From positions 5,882,001 through 5,946,000 of the forward strand of contig NZ_CP066356.1 in NCBI RefSeq assembly GCF_023278185.1: a stretch of 64,000 nt of DNA, given 5' to 3'. Each line of letters begins with the position of its first letter. Within the stretch, counting starts at the first letter, position 1. The notes below the pieces were generated by a model that ran no database searches, had not been told where the DNA came from, and saw only the letters and a list, made by a program, of their open reading frames with translations. Made by a program: the position numbers and the translations under genes. This DNA is from Bradyrhizobium elkanii USDA 76. Lineage in GTDB: Bacteria; Pseudomonadota; Alphaproteobacteria; Rhizobiales; Xanthobacteraceae. This document shows positions 61,662-64,000 of this stretch, piece after piece.

Positions 61662-61802
61662 ACCTCGCCCCGCTTGCGGGGAGAGGTCGGAACGCATCGT
61701 AGATGCGTTCCGGGTGAGGGGGAGCCTCCGCAAACGCACTATCGCCGGATACGCAGAGACAGCCCCTCACCCCAACCCTCTCCCCGTAAGAACGGGGCGA
61801 GG
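61662..61802. repeat. Long palindromic intergenic repeat
   Basis: The left arm starts CCTCGCCCCGCTTGCGGGGA and the right arm ends CCCGTAAGAACGGGGCGAGG; the inner parts GTGAGGGG and CCCCTCAC also pair, so the ~140 bases can fold into one long hairpin. I recognise this family of repeats from Bradyrhizobium and Rhodopseudomonas intergenic regions. It lies between the gamma-glutamyltransferase stop and the amidohydrolase promoter. Confidence 0.75.
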
Positions 61803-61847
61803 GCGCAGTTCCGTTGCGGCCGTTAGTCGATATAGTCCCGTCGCCCT

Positions 61848-63425
61848 TCAGAAGCCCAGCGCCAGACCGTCCTTGCGGTGGTCGGAAGCGCCAAACAAGA
61901 CACCCCTGGCATGGTCGATGCGGATCGCCTGGCAGCCGCCGATCGGCTCCTCCGAGAACCGGGCATCGTGGCCGCGGGCGCGTAGGTCGTCGCGTATCCC
62001 GGGAGAAATGGTCGTCTCCAGCGACAGCGCGCCGTCGAAGGCAAAGGAGCGCGGCGCCTCGGCCGCCGCCTGGATGTCCATCTGCATGTCGAAGATGTTC
62101 GACAGCAGATTGGCATGGCCCGCGGCCTGGTAATGCCCGCCCATCACGCCGAACGACATCACGGTCTTGCCGTCCTTGCGCAGCAGGCCCGGGATGATCG
62201 TATGCATCGGCCGCTTGCGCGGCCCGAGCGAATTGGGATGTCCGGGTTTGGCGCGAAAGCTCCAGCCGCGGTTGTGCAGCAGGATGCCCGACTTCGGCGC
62301 ATAGATGCCGCTGCCGAACGGATAGAACAGCGAGTTGATCAGCGACACGGCGTTGAGGTCGCGGTCGACCACCGTGACATAGACGGTGTCGCGATGCTCG
62401 ATATCGTCCCAGGTCACGGGCGTGGACGCGCGGCCCATGTCGATCTTGCTGCGGATCCTCCCGATATAGTCTTCGGCAAGGAAAGCGGCCGGATCGATCT
62501 TACTCATGGCGGGATCGCAAAAGAAGGCGTCGCGCGCGCGGTAGGCGGCCTTGGTGGCTTCGGCCAGCAAATGGATGCGATCGGCCTCTCCGAGCTTGCC
62601 GACGTCGAAGCCGGCAAGCGTACGCAGGATCATCAGCGCGGCCAGGCCCTGCCCGTTCGGCGGACACTCGACCACATCGTGGTCGTGGTAGCGTGCCGAG
62701 ATCGGGCGTACATAGTCGGAGGTCTGGGCGGCGAAATCGTCGGTGCTGTGGGCGCCGCCCAGGGCGCGCAAGATGGCCACCATCTCATCGGCAGTCTCGT
62801 CCGCGTAGAACGCGTCGCGCCCGTGCTGCGCGATCCGGCGAAGGGTGCGGCCGAGCGCGGGCTGCGTGCGGATGTCGCCGACCTCAGGCGCCTTGCCACC
62901 GGGCAGAAACTGCGCCGCCGCATTGCCGTCGATCTCGATCCGGGCCCGGAAGCGGCGCCAATCCTCCGCGACGCGCGGCGTCACGCAAAAGCCCCGCTCG
63001 GCGGCCGAGATCGCCGGCCGGAAGATCTCCTCCAGTGACCTGCTGCCATGATCGGCGACCAGCCGGCACCACGCATCGATTGCGCCGGGCACGGTCACGG
63101 CCTCGGGCGCGGTCGGCGGAATGTCGCGCGCGCCACTTGCGGCAAATTTCCCGGCATCGGTCGCGGCCGGCGTGCGGCCCGAACCGTTCAGCGCGATCGG
63201 CTCGCCGGCGTCAGGCGAATACAACGCGAAGCAGTCTCCGCCGATCCCGGTCATCTGCGGCTCGACCACGCCCTGCACCGCGACCGCCGCCACCGCGGCA
63301 TCGACGGCATTGCCGCCGGCCTTCAGCATCTCGACCGCGGCCAGCGTCGCCTGCGGGTGCGAGGTCGCGGCCATGCCGCGCTCCGCAACCGCCACCGAAC
63401 GGCCGATGGCCATGAAATCGCGCAT
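61848..63425 (-). CDS. Gamma-glutamyltransferase family protein (no signal peptide)
   Basis: A 525-residue Ntn-hydrolase of the gamma-glutamyltransferase family. N-terminal motifs [26 protein letters not shown] and [13 protein letters not shown]. The autocleavage/catalytic Thr is Thr346 in [19 protein letters not shown]; the C-terminal small subunit has [21 protein letters not shown] and [15 protein letters not shown]. Start ATG at 63425 ([10 protein letters not shown]). There is no signal peptide, so it should be cytoplasmic, unlike the classical periplasmic enzyme. It would hydrolyse gamma-glutamyl amides or related compounds. It stands as its own unit with the operator candidate at 63526. 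Confidence 0.92.
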   Translation of the reverse strand: MRDFMAIGRSVAVAERGMAATSHPQATLAAVEMLKAGGNAVDAAVAAVAVQGVVEPQMTGIGGDCFALYSPDAGEPIALNGSGRTPAATDAGKFAASGARDIPPTAPEAVTVPGAIDAWCRLVADHGSRSLEEIFRPAISAAERGFCVTPRVAEDWRRFRARIEIDGNAAAQFLPGGKAPEVGDIRTQPALGRTLRRIAQHGRDAFYADETADEMVAILRALGGAHSTDDFAAQTSDYVRPISARYHDHDVVECPPNGQGLAALMILRTLAGFDVGKLGEADRIHLLAEATKAAYRARDAFFCDPAMSKIDPAAFLAEDYIGRIRSKIDMGRASTPVTWDDIEHRDTVYVTVVDRDLNAVSLINSLFYPFGSGIYAPKSGILLHNRGWSFRAKPGHPNSLGPRKRPMHTIIPGLLRKDGKTVMSFGVMGGHYQAAGHANLLSNIFDMQMDIQAAAEAPRSFAFDGALSLETTISPGIRDDLRARGHDARFSEEPIGGCQAIRIDHARGVLFGASDHRKDGLALGF

Positions 63426-63525
63426 GTCGAATCCTCTGATGTTGCGAGCGGCAGCCGCTCGCCAACATTGTCGAATACGACACCGGTCCTTGCGGGACTC
63501 TCGGTCAGCGGCCAGGCAGGCAGCA

Positions 63526-63543
63526 ATCCACCTAACGGTGGAT
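63526..63543. promoter_or_regulatory. Palindromic operator candidate, copy A
   Basis: ATCCACC-TAAC-GGTGGAT, a perfect 7-bp inverted repeat, 101 bases upstream of the gamma-glutamyltransferase start and preceded by GGCAGCA as in copy C. Confidence 0.75.
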
Positions 63544-63901
63544 CGGTGAATACGGACGAGGGTTGTCCCCGCCAGACGCTTCTTGGACGCGGCGAGTTGA
63601 TCCGGCGTCAAACCTGCGCGTGATAAATTCTTTCGGTCTATCTTGCGTGCTCGCGGCAATTCTGTGGTGGGTAACTGGTTGCCAAGCCCGGAGCGCGATG
63701 GCACGTTGCCATGATCAATTTAGCTCATGTCGATTGCCAATGCCGATGTCATCTCTCAAAGAGCTTCGTGGCGCCAGACGAAGTCGGTTCGGTTGCGAGG
63801 CTGGTTGGTTACGCATTGCCTCGTCTCTGGTTTCACTGTCATGCTGCGCCGTCGTTCACAACGTGCGTGCAGCGTCACCTAATGAGGCGTCGAGTCGACA
63901 G
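63544..63901. other. Gene-free stretch upstream of gamma-glutamyltransferase gene
   Basis: About 360 bases between the operator candidate and the frame at 63902. Only short frames without recognisable products are seen (one from 63711 to 63905 is Cys/His-rich but resembles no family). Confidence 0.4.
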
Positions 63902-64000
63902 GTGACGGCATCCGAACCGTCGGCTCAATCCGATGCCAACGGGAGCATATTGCCAGATGAGGATTACGTGATCGGAGGGATGGATCGAGCCTTCAGGCTA
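63902..64000 (+). CDS. Possible N-terminus of an IclR-type transcriptional regulator (cut by window end)
   Basis: From a GTG at 63902 the frame reads VTASEPSAQSDANGS, then DEDYVIGGMDRAFRL, and is open to the window edge (33 codons). A Tyr-Val-x-x-x-Met/Leu-x-Arg-Ala-Phe segment just before the helix-turn-helix is typical of IclR-family regulators. Only this short stretch is available and the start codon is uncertain, so the call is tentative. It is divergent from the gamma-glutamyltransferase gene, where a pathway regulator would be expected. Confidence 0.3.
   Translation, partial: MTASEPSAQSDANGSILPDEDYVIGGMDRAFRL

Noticed and set aside
63711..63905. A Cys/His-rich 64-residue frame as a zinc-binding small protein
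   Set aside because: The Cys and His spacing matches no known motif and no ribosome site precedes it.

Overview
The window is high-GC alphaproteobacterial chromosome. Gene families, codon style and three kinds of short intergenic repeat all point to Bradyrhizobium or a close relative in the Nitrobacteraceae. That placement is inferred from gene content and repeat recognition, not from a marker gene.

Layout. (1) 1-2581: two divergent membrane glycosyltransferase-like genes; the minus-strand one runs off the left edge. (2) 2750-6602: an IS66-family element with a perfect 8-bp target duplication. A complete IS3-family element (3694-5057, 4-bp duplication CTGA) sits inside it, between tnpB and tnpC. 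(3) 6621-18898: a standalone pilus-assembly N-terminal domain protein, then a type I secretion pair (HlyD-like adaptor and PrtD-like ABC exporter) and its probable substrate. The substrate is a 2609-residue RTX/VCBS protein whose core is eleven seemingly identical 381-bp repeats. (4) 18899-23562: a gene-poor, duplicated and decaying stretch with a lipoprotein-like gene, its truncated copy, an NYN-domain protein and a small secreted protein. (5) 23827-40254: a LapA-type adhesin locus. TolC-like outer membrane protein, LapB-like ABC exporter, LapC-like adaptor and LapG-like cysteine protease lie on the plus strand. They converge on a 3240-residue adhesin with about twelve 186-residue repeats. 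No LapD gene is seen. (6) 40493-43414: small secreted proteins, including two related Cys-containing proteins. (7) 43512-63425: a catabolic island of two SDRs, class III aminotransferase, aldehyde dehydrogenase, Tm-1-like protein, HAD hydrolase, second aminotransferase, copper amine oxidase, LivFGHM-type transporter with a frameshifted binding protein, CobW GTPase, YtcJ-type amidohydrolase and gamma-glutamyltransferase. (8) 63902-64000: a reading frame that may be the start of an IclR-type regulator.

How it works together. Regions 3 and 5 are two independent systems for exporting giant surface proteins. The second has the protease and a candidate cleavage site for regulated release of a biofilm adhesin. 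In region 7 the genes form tightly overlapping operons. Three of the transcription units are preceded, 89 to 126 bp before the start codon, by the same palindrome ATCCACC-N4-GGTGGAT (one copy has a single mismatch). This suggests one regulator controls uptake and oxidation of an amine or gamma-glutamyl/amide compound. The shared palindrome and the adhesin/protease locus are the most interesting signals here.
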